This document shows positions 50,851-60,036 of a stretch of DNA of 64,000 nucleotides, in pieces. The translations under genes were made by a program, and so were the position numbers. The notes under the pieces were generated by a model that saw nothing but the letters and a program-made list of their open reading frames with translations, was not told the DNA's origin and ran no database searches. The stretch lies in contig NZ_BSNM01000027.1 in assembly GCF_030159995.1 (NCBI RefSeq), positions 1-64,000 on the forward strand, in the 5' to 3' direction. This stretch comes from Litoribrevibacter albus. Lineage in GTDB: Bacteria; Pseudomonadota; Gammaproteobacteria; Pseudomonadales; Litoribrevibacteraceae. Numbering within the stretch: the stretch's first letter is position 1; every line of letters begins with the position of its first letter.

Positions 50851-52113
50851 TTAGATATCTTCAACAGACTTAAGCGGGTAGTTCGCTGGAAGTTCTTTAG
50901 TAGCAACTCCAGAATCGATCGCCGCTTGAGCAACAGCCAATGATACAGCGCCCAATAGACGTGGATCAGTAGGCTTAGGAATGATGTATTCCTTACCAAA
51001 TTCCAAAGAATCAACACCATAAGCAGTTAATACTTCTTGCGGAGTTTCTTCTTTAGCAAGGCCAGCAATCGCATGAGCCGCTGCCAACTTCATTTCTTCG
51101 TTAATTGCTGTAGCACGTACGTCTAGAGCACCGCGGAAAATGAATGGGAAGCCCAATACATTGTTAACCTGGTTAGGGAAGTCAGAACGACCAGTCGACA
51201 TGATCAAGTCATCACGTACGGCATTAGCAAGTTCTGGCATGATTTCAGGTGTCGGGTTAGAACACGCAAACACAATTGGGTTTGGCGCCATTTTCTTAAC
51301 CTGATCAGCTGACAGAAGATCTGGACCAGAAAGACCCAAGAAGATATCAGCACCTTCGATCGCATCATCAAGAGTACGCTTGTCAGTTTCAACCGCAAAC
51401 ATAGACTTATACTCATTCAAGTCATCACGACCAGAGTGAATTACGCCTTTACGGTCAAGCATATAGATGTTTTCCGGCTTCATGCCAGCAGAGATCAAAA
51501 GCTTAGAACAAGAGATCGCTGCTGCACCTGCACCTAGAACCACCATTGATGCTTCTTCAATTTTCTTACCTTGAATCTCAAGCGCGTTCAGCATACCTGC
51601 AACTGTTACAATTGCAGTACCGTGCTGATCGTCATGGAAAACTGGGATGCTGCATTGCTCAATCAAAGTGCGTTCAATTTCGAAACACTCTGGTGCTTTG
51701 ATATCTTCCAGGTTAATACCACCGAAAGTATCAGCAATACGCTTAACAGTATCAATGAACGCCTGTGGGCTTTCGCAATCAACTTCAATATCAATTGAAT
51801 CAACACCTGCGAAACGCTTGAAAAGAAGACTCTTACCTTCCATTACAGGCTTAGACGCTAGAGGACCTAGGTTACCTAGACCTAGAATTGCTGAACCATC
51901 AGAAATTACAGCTACAAGGTTACCCTTTGCAGTGTACTTGTAAGCATCTTCTGGGTTTTTCGCAATTTCCTTCACTGGCTCAGCCACACCAGGGCTGTAT
52001 GCAAGGGAAAGATCACGTGAAGTTTCAGCAGGTTTGGTTAGCTCTATGCTGATTTTACCTGGCTTTGGAATTGCGTGGTAATCTAGAGCTGCTTGTTTTA
52101 AATCTTCAGACAT
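50851..52113 (-). CDS. Malic enzyme (NAD(P)-dependent), short form
   Basis: A 420-residue enzyme that decarboxylates malate to pyruvate. The N-terminal malic domain has SLAYSPGVAEPVKEIAKNP, TAKGNLVAVISDGSAILGLGN and the metal-site EDIKAPECFEIE with FHDDQHGTAIV. The NAD(P) fold has VVLGAGAAAISCSKLL. It aligns with the malic part of E. coli MaeB but lacks the C-terminal phosphotransacetylase-like domain. I choose ATG 52113 (MSEDLKQ) over a TTG five codons upstream. Cofactor preference is not clear from sequence. Confidence 0.93.
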   Translation of the reverse strand: MSEDLKQAALDYHAIPKPGKISIELTKPAETSRDLSLAYSPGVAEPVKEIAKNPEDAYKYTAKGNLVAVISDGSAILGLGNLGPLASKPVMEGKSLLFKRFAGVDSIDIEVDCESPQAFIDTVKRIADTFGGINLEDIKAPECFEIERTLIEQCSIPVFHDDQHGTAIVTVAGMLNALEIQGKKIEEASMVVLGAGAAAISCSKLLISAGMKPENIYMLDRKGVIHSGRDDLNEYKSMFAVETDKRTLDDAIEGADIFLGLSGPDLLSADQVKKMAPNPIVFACSNPTPEIMPELANAVRDDLIMSTGRSDFPNQVNNVLGFPFIFRGALDVRATAINEEMKLAAAHAIAGLAKEETPQEVLTAYGVDSLEFGKEYIIPKPTDPRLLGAVSLAVAQAAIDSGVATKELPANYPLKSVEDI

Positions 52114-52168
52114 TGTGAATATATCCAATCTCTAACAATAAAAAGTCCGAGAAGCATATATAAATTGC

Positions 52169-52190
52169 GATTATTGAACAAGCAATAATC
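52169..52190. repeat. Inverted repeat upstream of the malic enzyme gene
   Basis: GATTATTG (52169-52176) and CAATAATC (52183-52190) are exact inverted copies 6 bp apart, 56-77 bp before the malic enzyme ATG. Minus-strand TTGTTC within it and TATGCT downstream could be -35/-10 boxes, so the repeat may be an operator. Confidence 0.35.
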
Positions 52191-52271
52191 AAGAAGATTG
52201 CTATAAATATGACATTTATCAGTGGATAAACTGTCGAAATTTAAATCGTTTGTTGAACGCATTAACGAAAG

Positions 52272-53054
52272 TTAATTTTCTAAAAAAATCTGAGGACTTT
52301 TTAGAGGAAGCATGTAAGGCTCAAAACGCGTCTTCTCGCGACGAACCGCCCACCCCCTAACCTCAAGAAATTCGCCTTGCAAATCACGCTTCACGCCCAA
52401 CTGTTCGAACCACTGATTGGGAACTCGCACCACCCGCTGATCAGAAAACGACAACCAACTATAACGCTTAGACTTAGTGACCCGATTCAGCCGCCCGGAC
52501 CACAATACAAATCCACCTCGATCCACATTTAGCCAAAATTCAAGCGCCCCCCAAACCCCTTTCTTCGCGTCTCTTGCCTGAATCTCTGCCTGCCTTAAAC
52601 AAGACACATAGCGCGATTCCGACTCAAAGACCTGAAACGCGTAGCCATTTTTTAGAAGATACTCCGAAAGCAAGAACAGGTCACCTTTGAGCGCCACCCA
52701 AATTTGCCCCAGTCGACGCTGATACTTATCCCATCCCGCTTTTTCAAGGAATACTCGATTCTCAGAAACAAACGTCTTCACAAACTGAGTAGATTCAACC
52801 GCATAAGGCTCCGGCTTCTTTGATTTCCCATAGTTCATTTCCGGGGTATTCACACCGACCAGGCGCACATCCTCATCAGCCAAACGCAACGTATCACCAT
52901 CCAACACAGTTACCACATCAACTTCACGTAACTGCGAAAAATCCTCCGGCGTACAACTCGCATAAAGCGCTGAAGAAAAGAAAAAACAAACGCACACAAA
53001 AAAGGCGTCTGAAATCAGACGCCTTTTTCTGGTAACGCTAAGCTTACTTAGCAA
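52272..53054 (-). CDS. Secreted thermonuclease-like (SNase family) nuclease
   Basis: A protein of about 260 residues. A hydrophobic signal segment ([15 protein letters not shown]) precedes a staphylococcal-nuclease domain: [23 protein letters not shown] (Asn where SNase has the metal ligand Asp40, a change also common in homologues), [11 protein letters not shown] and LLKNGYA. An extra beta-rich C-terminal region follows (about the last 90 residues). The start is uncertain. TTG at 53054 overlaps the end of rpmE by 11 nt and gives a basic n-region (RKRR). GTG at 52997 gives a very short signal. In either case the rpmE terminator hairpin lies at or just before the start. Confidence 0.8.
   Translation of the reverse strand: MLSKLSVTRKRRLISDAFFVCVCFFFSSALYASCTPEDFSQLREVDVVTVLDGDTLRLADEDVRLVGVNTPEMNYGKSKKPEPYAVESTQFVKTFVSENRVFLEKAGWDKYQRRLGQIWVALKGDLFLLSEYLLKNGYAFQVFESESRYVSCLRQAEIQARDAKKGVWGALEFWLNVDRGGFVLWSGRLNRVTKSKRYSWLSFSDQRVVRVPNQWFEQLGVKRDLQGEFLEVRGWAVRREKTRFEPYMLPLKSPQIFLEN
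52998..53029 (-). terminator. Intrinsic terminator downstream of rpmE
   Basis: AGGCGTCTGA pairs perfectly with TCAGACGCCT around a 2-base loop, with an A run before and a T run after on the minus strand. It lies 14-46 bp beyond the rpmE stop and overlaps the likely leader or signal-peptide codons of the nuclease gene. Confidence 0.88.
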
Positions 53055-53259
53055 CACTGCGATTACCGAAACGCTTCTTGAAGCGATCGATACGGCCACC
53101 AGTGTCAGTAACCTTTTGCTTACCAGTAAAGAATGGGTGACAGCTTGAACATACGTCCAAGTGAACATCTTTACAAAGAGTAGAACGAGTTTGGAAGCTA
53201 TTACCACATGAGCAAGTGATAGTTACTTCTTCATAATTAGGATGGATATCCGCTTTCAT
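53044..53259 (-). CDS. rpmE: 50S ribosomal protein L31 (zinc-binding form)
   Basis: A 71-residue ribosomal protein. Cys16, Cys18, Cys37 and Cys40 (TCSCGN...VCSSCHPFF) make the zinc site of the C+ form; in many bacteria this form is swapped for a zinc-free paralogue under zinc limitation. The start at 53259 ([11 protein letters not shown]) matches the family; a frame to 53307 adds 16 unlikely residues. It is divergent from priA, as in E. coli. Confidence 0.97.
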   Translation of the reverse strand: MKADIHPNYEEVTITCSCGNSFQTRSTLCKDVHLDVCSSCHPFFTGKQKVTDTGGRIDRFKKRFGNRSVAK

Positions 53260-53447
53260 AACGACCTCAACTATCAATACCGCAACTTGAACATCATCTG
53301 TGGTCAAGCACCGTATTGCAAAATGGAATTTAGTTGTTCACTTTTCGGCTAAATCACCCGAAAAATAGAGGCGGAATAATAACAGACCTTTTACAAAGAA
53401 CAAACCTATTTATAATAAGCGATCCACTTTATTCAGCAGCTAAGCGA

Positions 53448-55673
53448 ATGTCTGAGCAAACCAGCTTATTACTTACGTCCGACAACCCTTTGTATTTCTT
53501 TGAAATCGCCATCAATCGCCCGCTATTTCAAAGCTTCACCTACGCCTTTAAGAAAGATATTCCTATGGGCTCTCGGGTGATAGTGACCGTAGGCAATAGC
53601 ACAGAAGTCGGTATCGTTATTGAAAAACACCTCATCACCCCCGAGGTGGACTTTTCAATAAACCCTATAGATGAGGTAATTGACGACACACCTACCGTCA
53701 ATTCAGAAGTTATAGAGATTGCCAAATGGACAAGCCAATACTTTTTCCAACCCATTGGGGAACTGCTCTTTACATTTTTGCCTAACTACCTGAAACAGGC
53801 CAAACCACTTAACTCGCTCTACACCGAAGGCTATCTGCGCACAAATCACCCCCAAACAGAATCGTTATTAAAAAATGCAAAGAAACAACAAGAAGCCTTC
53901 AACCTTTTAAACGAGAATGCCCCTACTTCGAAAAGCACATTGCTAGCCCAAGGCATTAAAAGCAACACCTTGCTGGAACTTTGTAAAAAAGGACTGATTG
54001 AGAAAACGCTTATCCCACCAACACCAAGTTACACCAGTGAAAGCAACGCACCTCTTAAACTCAATCAAGAACAAACTAATGCTGTCCAAGCCGTAGTAGA
54101 ACACAAAGATCAATTTGGTTGTTTCTTACTTGAAGGAATCACAGGGAGCGGCAAAACAGAGGTTTACCTTCATATTTGTAAATCGTTTTTATCCGTCGGT
54201 CAGCAAGTATTACTGTTAGTGCCAGAGATCGGCCTCACATCTCAGTTAGCAGAACGTCTCGAAAGCCAGCTGAACACCCCTGTCATCACGCTGCATTCAA
54301 ACTTAGCAAACAAAGAACGAGCTTCTCGCTGGTTACAAACGCAACAATCACAGCCAATGGTTATTATTGGCACTCGCTCTGCTGTGGCCTGCCCATTACC
54401 AAATTTAGGCTGCATCATTTTAGATGAAGAGCATGACAGCTCATTTAAACAACAAGAAGGGATTCGTTATCACTCGAGAAGCGTTGCAATCAAGCGTGCA
54501 CAATTAAGAGGACTACCTGTAGTACTTGGGTCCGCCACACCTTCATTAGAAACATTAACAAACACTTATCAGCAACGCTTTCAACACTTAAGACTGACAA
54601 AAAGAGCGACCGGCGCAAGACTGCCTAAAACACAGATACAGGATGCATCAACACTCAACCCGGATCAGATATTCACAGCGGATACGTTAAGCACTATCAA
54701 AGCAACACTTGCCAGCAAGCAGCAAGTACTGGTGTTTATCAACCGACGAGGATTTGCACCGACCTTACAGTGCAACCAATGTCACTGGGTAGCAGAATGC
54801 GAACAATGCGATGTTGCTTTGACCCTGCACCAATCCACCAATTCCATGGATTGCCACCATTGTGAAGCTAAACACCCAATCCCAAAGCGATGCCCTAAGT
54901 GCAACTCCCCTTACTTATCACCACTAGGATATGGAACCGAACGCATTGAACATGAACTCATCCAAACCTTCCCAGACTTTCCGATTATCCGAATGGATAG
55001 AGACAGCACTCAAAACAAAGGCAGTCTGGAGAAAATAAGAAACCAGTTACTTGAGGATTCCCCGTGCATTCTGGTCGGCACCCAAATGGTGGCAAAAGGC
55101 CATAACTTCCCGAACTTAACACTGACCGTTGTCTTAAACTGCGACAATGGTCTCTACAGTCAGGACTTCAGAGCCAAAGAAACCCTTCTCCAGAATCTTA
55201 TTCAAGTTGGCGGCCGTAGTGGCAGAGCAGATAAACCCGGGCAAGTCATTATTCAAACCAGCTTTGTAGATCACCCTCTGCTCAAATTCTTTGAACAACA
55301 AGACTATCAAGGATTCGCTAAAGAAGAGCTAACACATAGAAAAAACATTGGCTTACCGCCATACCACCATCAAGCAGCCATACGAATGCAAAGCCTGATG
55401 GACAACAAGGCTTTCACACAACTAATGTCGTTAGAACAGGCTCTTAAAACGTATAAAACAAACCATCCCGGCGATAATGTTGAAATATCTCTTACCATGC
55501 CAGCGGCAATCGAACGAAAATCAAATTGGTATCGTTACCTGATTATGTTATCTTCGCCAGACAGAAAACAGCTACACCATTATCTGAATGTTGCGCACCA
55601 CTTCCTGATTCAAACGCCGCGCACTAGAAAGTTAAAATGGGTCATAGACGTTGATCCATTAGACACTTGGTAG
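53448..55673 (+). CDS. priA: Primosomal helicase PriA
   Basis: A 741-residue replication-restart helicase that recognises stalled forks and reloads the replisome. An N-terminal 3'-DNA-binding domain (about 1-110) precedes the helicase with Walker A GITGSGKTEVY and the DEEH box LDEEHDSSFKQ. Eight zinc-binding cysteines lie in CNQCHWVAECEQCD and CHHCEAKHPIPKRCPKC. The final motifs are VGGRSGRADKPG and a C-terminal domain. The start at 53448 (MSEQTSLLL) gives family length; the longer frame from a TTG at 53334 adds 38 unlike residues. Its known partners PriB/DnaT are relevant to the DnaT-like gene at 3247. Confidence 0.97.
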   Translation: MSEQTSLLLTSDNPLYFFEIAINRPLFQSFTYAFKKDIPMGSRVIVTVGNSTEVGIVIEKHLITPEVDFSINPIDEVIDDTPTVNSEVIEIAKWTSQYFFQPIGELLFTFLPNYLKQAKPLNSLYTEGYLRTNHPQTESLLKNAKKQQEAFNLLNENAPTSKSTLLAQGIKSNTLLELCKKGLIEKTLIPPTPSYTSESNAPLKLNQEQTNAVQAVVEHKDQFGCFLLEGITGSGKTEVYLHICKSFLSVGQQVLLLVPEIGLTSQLAERLESQLNTPVITLHSNLANKERASRWLQTQQSQPMVIIGTRSAVACPLPNLGCIILDEEHDSSFKQQEGIRYHSRSVAIKRAQLRGLPVVLGSATPSLETLTNTYQQRFQHLRLTKRATGARLPKTQIQDASTLNPDQIFTADTLSTIKATLASKQQVLVFINRRGFAPTLQCNQCHWVAECEQCDVALTLHQSTNSMDCHHCEAKHPIPKRCPKCNSPYLSPLGYGTERIEHELIQTFPDFPIIRMDRDSTQNKGSLEKIRNQLLEDSPCILVGTQMVAKGHNFPNLTLTVVLNCDNGLYSQDFRAKETLLQNLIQVGGRSGRADKPGQVIIQTSFVDHPLLKFFEQQDYQGFAKEELTHRKNIGLPPYHHQAAIRMQSLMDNKAFTQLMSLEQALKTYKTNHPGDNVEISLTMPAAIERKSNWYRYLIMLSSPDRKQLHHYLNVAHHFLIQTPRTRKLKWVIDVDPLDTW

Positions 55674-55731
55674 TTTCATAACCTGTTCTGTCCAAATACC
55701 CAATCGTTAAACAATAGCTAATGAGTTTCTA

Positions 55732-56367
55732 ATGGCAGCCCACGACTTTGCATCCAATAAAAAGACCGCCAAAGCCAAAAGCAGTCCAGCTAAAAAACCA
55801 ACCAAGACAAGCTCAGCAAAGGCAGCAAAAGGAAACACACCACCTCCTGCCCAAAAGAAAAAAGTCCCTGCAATCATTTGGATTATTCTCGGCGTATCCC
55901 TAGCTTTCGGTGGCCAATACGCTTTCAAACACCTGAAAAGCAATCCAGAAGTCAGTTCAGTCATTGACCAAGCTAATGAGACCATTGCAAAAACCACTCA
56001 AAAAGCCATTGAGCCAGTCAAGCAAATTAAAGAAGAAGCGCCTCGCTTTGAGTTTTATGAACTACTGAAAGAAAACGAAGTAGAGGTTAACGTCACACCA
56101 ACGCCGGCTTCCGAAAAGAAAAAATACCTCTATATCGTGCAAGCAGGGTCTTTCAGAAATAAAGAAGATGCGGAACGCATGCGCGCCCAACTTATCCTGA
56201 ACAACCTTACCAACACCACTACCGACAGCATTAACACTCAGAATGGCACATGGCACCGAGTTAATGTTGGCCCGTTCTCAAGCCGTTCAAAGCTGGAAAA
56301 AGCCAGAGACACACTGGCATCCATGAATATCCAAGGGCTGGTCAAGAAAGTTCCCCTGAAAAATTAA
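55732..56367 (+). CDS. ftsN: FtsN-like cell-division protein with SPOR domain
   Basis: A 211-residue protein. A basic Lys/Ala/Ser/Pro cytoplasmic tail (about 1-42) precedes one membrane helix (VPAIIWIILGVSLAFGGQYAF). A periplasmic linker and a C-terminal SPOR domain (KKKYLYIVQAGSFRNKEDAERMRAQL...WHRVNVGPFSSRSKLEKARDTL) follow. The position between priA and hslVU is that of E. coli ftsN, so I take it as FtsN, which triggers septal peptidoglycan synthesis. It is shorter than E. coli FtsN (319). The ribosome-binding site is weak. Confidence 0.87.
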   Translation: MAAHDFASNKKTAKAKSSPAKKPTKTSSAKAAKGNTPPPAQKKKVPAIIWIILGVSLAFGGQYAFKHLKSNPEVSSVIDQANETIAKTTQKAIEPVKQIKEEAPRFEFYELLKENEVEVNVTPTPASEKKKYLYIVQAGSFRNKEDAERMRAQLILNNLTNTTTDSINTQNGTWHRVNVGPFSSRSKLEKARDTLASMNIQGLVKKVPLKN

Positions 56368-56386
56368 CATCAATTTTCTATATAGC

Positions 56387-56425
56387 CTTGATTTCCAATA
56401 ATCCACCCCTAGATAGGGATTATTG
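56387..56425 (+). promoter_or_regulatory. Candidate heat-shock promoter and leader hairpin of hslVU
   Basis: CTTGATT (56387-56393), a 12-bp spacer and CCCCTAGAT (56406-56414) resemble the sigma-32 consensus (CTTGAAA / CCCCATnT), as expected for hslVU. Overlapping it, CAATAATCC (56396-56404) and GGATTATTG (56417-56425) form a perfect 9-bp inverted repeat with a 12-base loop, ending 21 bp before hslV. Confidence 0.45.
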
Positions 56426-56446
56426 ATAAATGAAAAGGGATAGAAA

Positions 56447-56971
56447 ATGACCACAATCTTGTCAGTACGAAGAGACAATACGGTTGTTATGGGTGGTGAT
56501 GGACAGGTGTCCCTCGGCAACACCGTAATGAAAGGCAACGCACGCAAAGTTCGCAGACTTTACAACAACAAAGTACTGGCAGGATTCGCAGGCGGAACCG
56601 CCGATGCCTTCACTCTGTTCGAGCGCTTCGAAAGCAAACTCGAAATGCATCAGGGTCATCTTGTACGAGCGGCTGTGGATATGGCAAAAGACTGGCGGAC
56701 AGATCGAGCACTGAGAAAGCTAGAAGCATTACTCGCCGTAGCTGACCATACCTCCTCATTGATTATTACCGGGAACGGTGACGTTATTGAACCGGAACAA
56801 GATCTTATTGCTATCGGTTCTGGCGGCCCATTTGCTCAAGCCGCGTCCACAGCGTTACTGGAAAACACCTCTCTTTCAGCACAAGAAATCGTAGAAAAAG
56901 GGCTTAAGATTGCGGGCGATATTTGCGTCTACACCAACCACAATCAAACCATTGAAGTCCTCGAATATTAA
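56447..56971 (+). CDS. hslV: ATP-dependent protease subunit HslV
   Basis: A 174-residue proteasome-like threonine peptidase. After Met removal the nucleophile is Thr2 ([25 protein letters not shown]). [34 protein letters not shown] and [12 protein letters not shown] are also conserved. It forms a double hexamer capped by HslU and degrades unfolded and regulatory proteins. AAGGGA lies 5 nt upstream. hslU follows after 32 bp. Confidence 0.98.
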   Translation: MTTILSVRRDNTVVMGGDGQVSLGNTVMKGNARKVRRLYNNKVLAGFAGGTADAFTLFERFESKLEMHQGHLVRAAVDMAKDWRTDRALRKLEALLAVADHTSSLIITGNGDVIEPEQDLIAIGSGGPFAQAASTALLENTSLSAQEIVEKGLKIAGDICVYTNHNQTIEVLEY

Positions 56972-57003
56972 TTTTCTGCTAATCACAGTTTCAGGAATAC
57001 ATA

Positions 57004-58353
57004 ATGTCTAACATGACTCCTCGCGAAATCGTTCATGAACTCGACAAACACATTATTGGTCAAGCAGGAGCGAAACGCGCCGTAGCCATCGCGTTACGTA
57101 ATCGCTGGCGCCGTATGCAACTTGATGACGAGTTGCGTAATGAAGTAACCCCAAAAAATATTCTAATGATTGGTCCAACAGGGGTGGGTAAAACCGAAAT
57201 TGCCCGCCGTTTAGCGAAACTGGCTAATGCACCATTCATCAAAATCGAAGCAACCAAATTCACAGAAGTAGGCTATGTTGGTCGCGATGTGGAATCTATC
57301 GTCCGCGACCTTGCTGACATGTCGATAAAAATGCATCGCGAACAAGCCATGACAAAACTTCGTCATCGCGCAGAAGATGCTGCCGAAGACCGCATCCTTG
57401 ATGCACTATTACCACCGGCCCGCAGCTCAGGCTTTGGTACCGATGAACCGGAAAGCGAAGAGAACTCTAAAACTCGCCAAGTGTTCCGCAAGAAATTACG
57501 CGAAGGCCAACTAGACGACAAAGAAATCGAGCTTGAAGTCAGCCAACAGCCCGTCGGTGTTGAAATCATGGCACCTCCCGGCATGGAAGAGATGACAAAC
57601 CAACTTCAGAGCATGTTCTCAAACTTGTCAGGCGATAAGAAAAAACGTCGTAAACTTAAAGTGAAAGACGCTTACAAAATGCTGGTTGATGAAGAAGCCG
57701 GCAAGCTGATCAATGAAGATGAATTAAAGCTGGAAGCCATTAAAGCAGTTGAGCAAAACGGTATCGTCTTCCTCGACGAAATTGACAAAGTTGCCAAGCG
57801 TTCAGAAGGCTCCAATGCCGATGTATCACGCGAAGGTGTTCAACGCGACCTTCTTCCATTGATTGAAGGCAGCACCATCAACACCAAATACGGCATGATC
57901 AAAACCGATCACATCCTGTTCATTGCATCAGGTGCTTTCCATTTAGCCAAGCCATCCGATCTGATTCCTGAGTTACAAGGTCGACTTCCTATCCGTGTAG
58001 AGCTGGAAGCACTTTCAACCGAGGACTTCAAACGCATCTTAGTCGAGCCGAACGCAGCTATCACGACTCAATACAAAGAGCTTCTCAAAACTGAAGGTCT
58101 GAACATTGAGTTCACTGACGATGGGATTCACCGTATTGCTGAAGTGGCATGGCAGGTTAATGAGAAAACTGAAAACATCGGTGCTCGCCGCCTGCATACT
58201 GTAATGGAAAGACTGCTTGAAGAAATCTCGTTCGACGCGACCGATTTAAGCGATAAACACAGCGACAGCCCTCTTAAGATCGACGCCACGTACGTTAATA
58301 ACTCGCTGGGTGAATTAGCTCAAGATGAAGATCTAAGCCGTTACATCCTATAA
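57004..58353 (+). CDS. hslU: ATP-dependent protease ATPase subunit HslU
   Basis: A 449-residue AAA+ unfoldase, partner of HslV. It has [17 protein letters not shown] at the start, Walker [16 protein letters not shown], the pore loop [12 protein letters not shown], an I-domain (about 110-240), Walker [13 protein letters not shown], the sensor GRLPIRVEL and the C-terminal DLSRYIL tail that docks into HslV. AGGAA precedes the ATG. Length matches the family. It is in one operon with hslV. Confidence 0.98.
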   Translation: MSNMTPREIVHELDKHIIGQAGAKRAVAIALRNRWRRMQLDDELRNEVTPKNILMIGPTGVGKTEIARRLAKLANAPFIKIEATKFTEVGYVGRDVESIVRDLADMSIKMHREQAMTKLRHRAEDAAEDRILDALLPPARSSGFGTDEPESEENSKTRQVFRKKLREGQLDDKEIELEVSQQPVGVEIMAPPGMEEMTNQLQSMFSNLSGDKKKRRKLKVKDAYKMLVDEEAGKLINEDELKLEAIKAVEQNGIVFLDEIDKVAKRSEGSNADVSREGVQRDLLPLIEGSTINTKYGMIKTDHILFIASGAFHLAKPSDLIPELQGRLPIRVELEALSTEDFKRILVEPNAAITTQYKELLKTEGLNIEFTDDGIHRIAEVAWQVNEKTENIGARRLHTVMERLLEEISFDATDLSDKHSDSPLKIDATYVNNSLGELAQDEDLSRYIL

Positions 58354-58364
58354 CCATACATCCT

Positions 58365-58394
58365 CCCTCATTAATCCAAAGGGATTAATGAGGG
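58365..58394 (+). repeat. Perfect hairpin between hslU and the DUF971 gene
   Basis: CCCTCATTAATCC (58365-58377) and GGATTAATGAGGG (58382-58394) are exact inverted copies around AAAG. The 13-bp stem sits 11 bp after hslU and 13 bp before the next ATG, with no T run. The second arm ends just before the GGAG that I take as the next ribosome-binding site. Confidence 0.7.
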
Positions 58395-58407
58395 GATGGA
58401 GCAGCTC

Positions 58408-58776
58408 ATGCAACGCCCTACCAATATCCAGTACAAAAAGAACAGTAAGACCCTAATCCTGAAATACCCCGATCAGGAATTTGAACTGTCCGCCGAATAT
58501 CTGAGAGTTCACTCCCCGTCCGCCGAAGTTCGAGGTCATGGACCTCAAGAAGCCATTTTACAGGTGGAAAAGAAAGACGTTTCTATAGAAGGCATCGAGC
58601 CTACAGGCAACTACGCACTGAAGTTCACATTTGATGACGGACACGATTCAGGGCTTTACACCTGGGATTACCTTAGAGATCTCGCAGAAAATCAGGCAAG
58701 CTACTGGCATAAGTACTTATCCGATCTAGAAGCGGCCGGAGCCCAACGAGAACCCAAGGTCTTTTTTAAAGGCTAA
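58408..58776 (+). CDS. DUF971 protein (gamma-butyrobetaine hydroxylase N-terminal-like)
   Basis: A 122-residue protein of the DUF971 family, with ILKYPDQEFELSAEYLRVHSPSAEVRGHG and the central FDDGHDSGLYTWDYLRDLAENQ. Members adopt the small N-terminal domain of gamma-butyrobetaine hydroxylase; their role alone is unclear, although some are tied to iron-sulphur metabolism. The start at 58408 has GGAG 6 nt upstream; ATG 58396 is possible but its ribosome site would be within the hairpin. The position after hslVU is conserved in Pseudomonas, where pha genes follow. Confidence 0.88.
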   Translation: MQRPTNIQYKKNSKTLILKYPDQEFELSAEYLRVHSPSAEVRGHGPQEAILQVEKKDVSIEGIEPTGNYALKFTFDDGHDSGLYTWDYLRDLAENQASYWHKYLSDLEAAGAQREPKVFFKG

Positions 58777-58786
58777 GAACGTCTGT

Positions 58787-59992
58787 TTAACCAGCAATCC
58801 AGTTATAGAGTTGGCGAATCATTCCCATTTGCTCGGAAGAATGGTACCCAAACGTGCCGTAAAGTTTATCCTGGAAGCTACGACCCGCATCTTCTAACAC
58901 CGATTTATTTAGCTTAATGCCATAACGCTCAAAAATTGGCGCCAACTCATCATAACGCTCAAGCAAGTCTTGTCGTGTCATCTGATAGGCATGCTCACAG
59001 ACTTTTTGTCGCCCCTCAAAACTGAACACACTCGATAACAACATAGTTGCGTCATCACGGCGAGGCTGAACCAACACAATGTCCGACGATGGATACTGCT
59101 CTTCATACGCAGACATCCCCAGCTCAACCCGTGAATGGATAAAGGTTCTTAAGGTCTGCCCCAACACTGCCGTCAAACCACCATCACGGAGCGATTTGGA
59201 TTCCATACTGCCACAATCAGAAGCTGCTTCAGTATCAATTGGCACCAGTGGATTCAAACCAATCACCAAGTCCGCGCCCTGATCCAAAGCAACAGAGGCA
59301 TGCATCGCTTTAAGCAAAGTACCATCAGCGTAGTAATGACCTTCGATTTCTACCGGCGTATAAAACCCCGGACAAGCAACACTGGCCTGCACCGCCTTGG
59401 AGATAGGAATGTGATCATATCCTTCTTCACCAAACCGAACGGCATCACCGGAATCCAGATCAGCAGCCACTAAAAATAGCTTTCGTCGTAATTCACGAAA
59501 ATCGTCCGTGCGACCATGCCCGTCGTACAGCACACTCAGATACTCAGCCAACACCTCATTGGAGAACACGCCATTTGGTAAGGCTTCAATCAACGCAGTA
59601 AACGCCTCAAGAATGGATTGATCCCCAGGACGGGACAACATATGAGCCACTTTTTTACTAATGATCGAAGGGATTTTCAGTAAGCCTTTAGCGTATTCTT
59701 TGAAAGCAGGCTGGAAGAAAACTTGAGGATGAAACGGATGCCCATGAGGCTCGTTAATAATAAAGATACGACACATTTGGGCCGTAGTGATTTGATTTGC
59801 CAGGTTAGCAGCAATTAAAGCGCCGCTACTTACACCGACATACACATCAATATCGTTGAAATTGATGCCATCGAGACACTCATCCAAGGCTCGCAAAGCA
59901 CCAATTTCATAGATACCACTGAGAGGACCACCCCCTCCCAAAGCCAGACCAATCTTAAACTCTTTCTGATTAGCAGGGGTTGGTTTAATCAC
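58787..59992 (-). CDS. Patatin-like phospholipase/esterase
   Basis: A 401-residue cytoplasmic protein of the patatin family. The oxyanion region reads GLALGGGGPLSGIYEIG, without the usual Arg of GGGxRG. The nucleophile is Ser55 in GVSSG, and the dyad Asp is Asp223 in YYADGTLL. The family hydrolyses acyl esters of lipids. The upstream phasin gene (44 bp, same strand) and the PHA-linked setting raise the possibility that it acts on PHA granules or their lipid coat; patatin-type PHA depolymerases are known in some organisms. This is inference. The start is GTG. Confidence 0.82.
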   Translation of the reverse strand: MIKPTPANQKEFKIGLALGGGGPLSGIYEIGALRALDECLDGINFNDIDVYVGVSSGALIAANLANQITTAQMCRIFIINEPHGHPFHPQVFFQPAFKEYAKGLLKIPSIISKKVAHMLSRPGDQSILEAFTALIEALPNGVFSNEVLAEYLSVLYDGHGRTDDFRELRRKLFLVAADLDSGDAVRFGEEGYDHIPISKAVQASVACPGFYTPVEIEGHYYADGTLLKAMHASVALDQGADLVIGLNPLVPIDTEAASDCGSMESKSLRDGGLTAVLGQTLRTFIHSRVELGMSAYEEQYPSSDIVLVQPRRDDATMLLSSVFSFEGRQKVCEHAYQMTRQDLLERYDELAPIFERYGIKLNKSVLEDAGRSFQDKLYGTFGYHSSEQMGMIRQLYNWIAG

Positions 59993-60036
59993 TCGTTATC
60001 TCTCTAATACTAAGTTAACAAGCTGTAATTAAAGCA

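Noticed and set aside
53055-53207. Long N-terminal extension of the nuclease to 53207
   Set aside because: It would lie across most of rpmE on the same strand in another frame and has no family likeness; the extension is an out-of-frame reading of rpmE.
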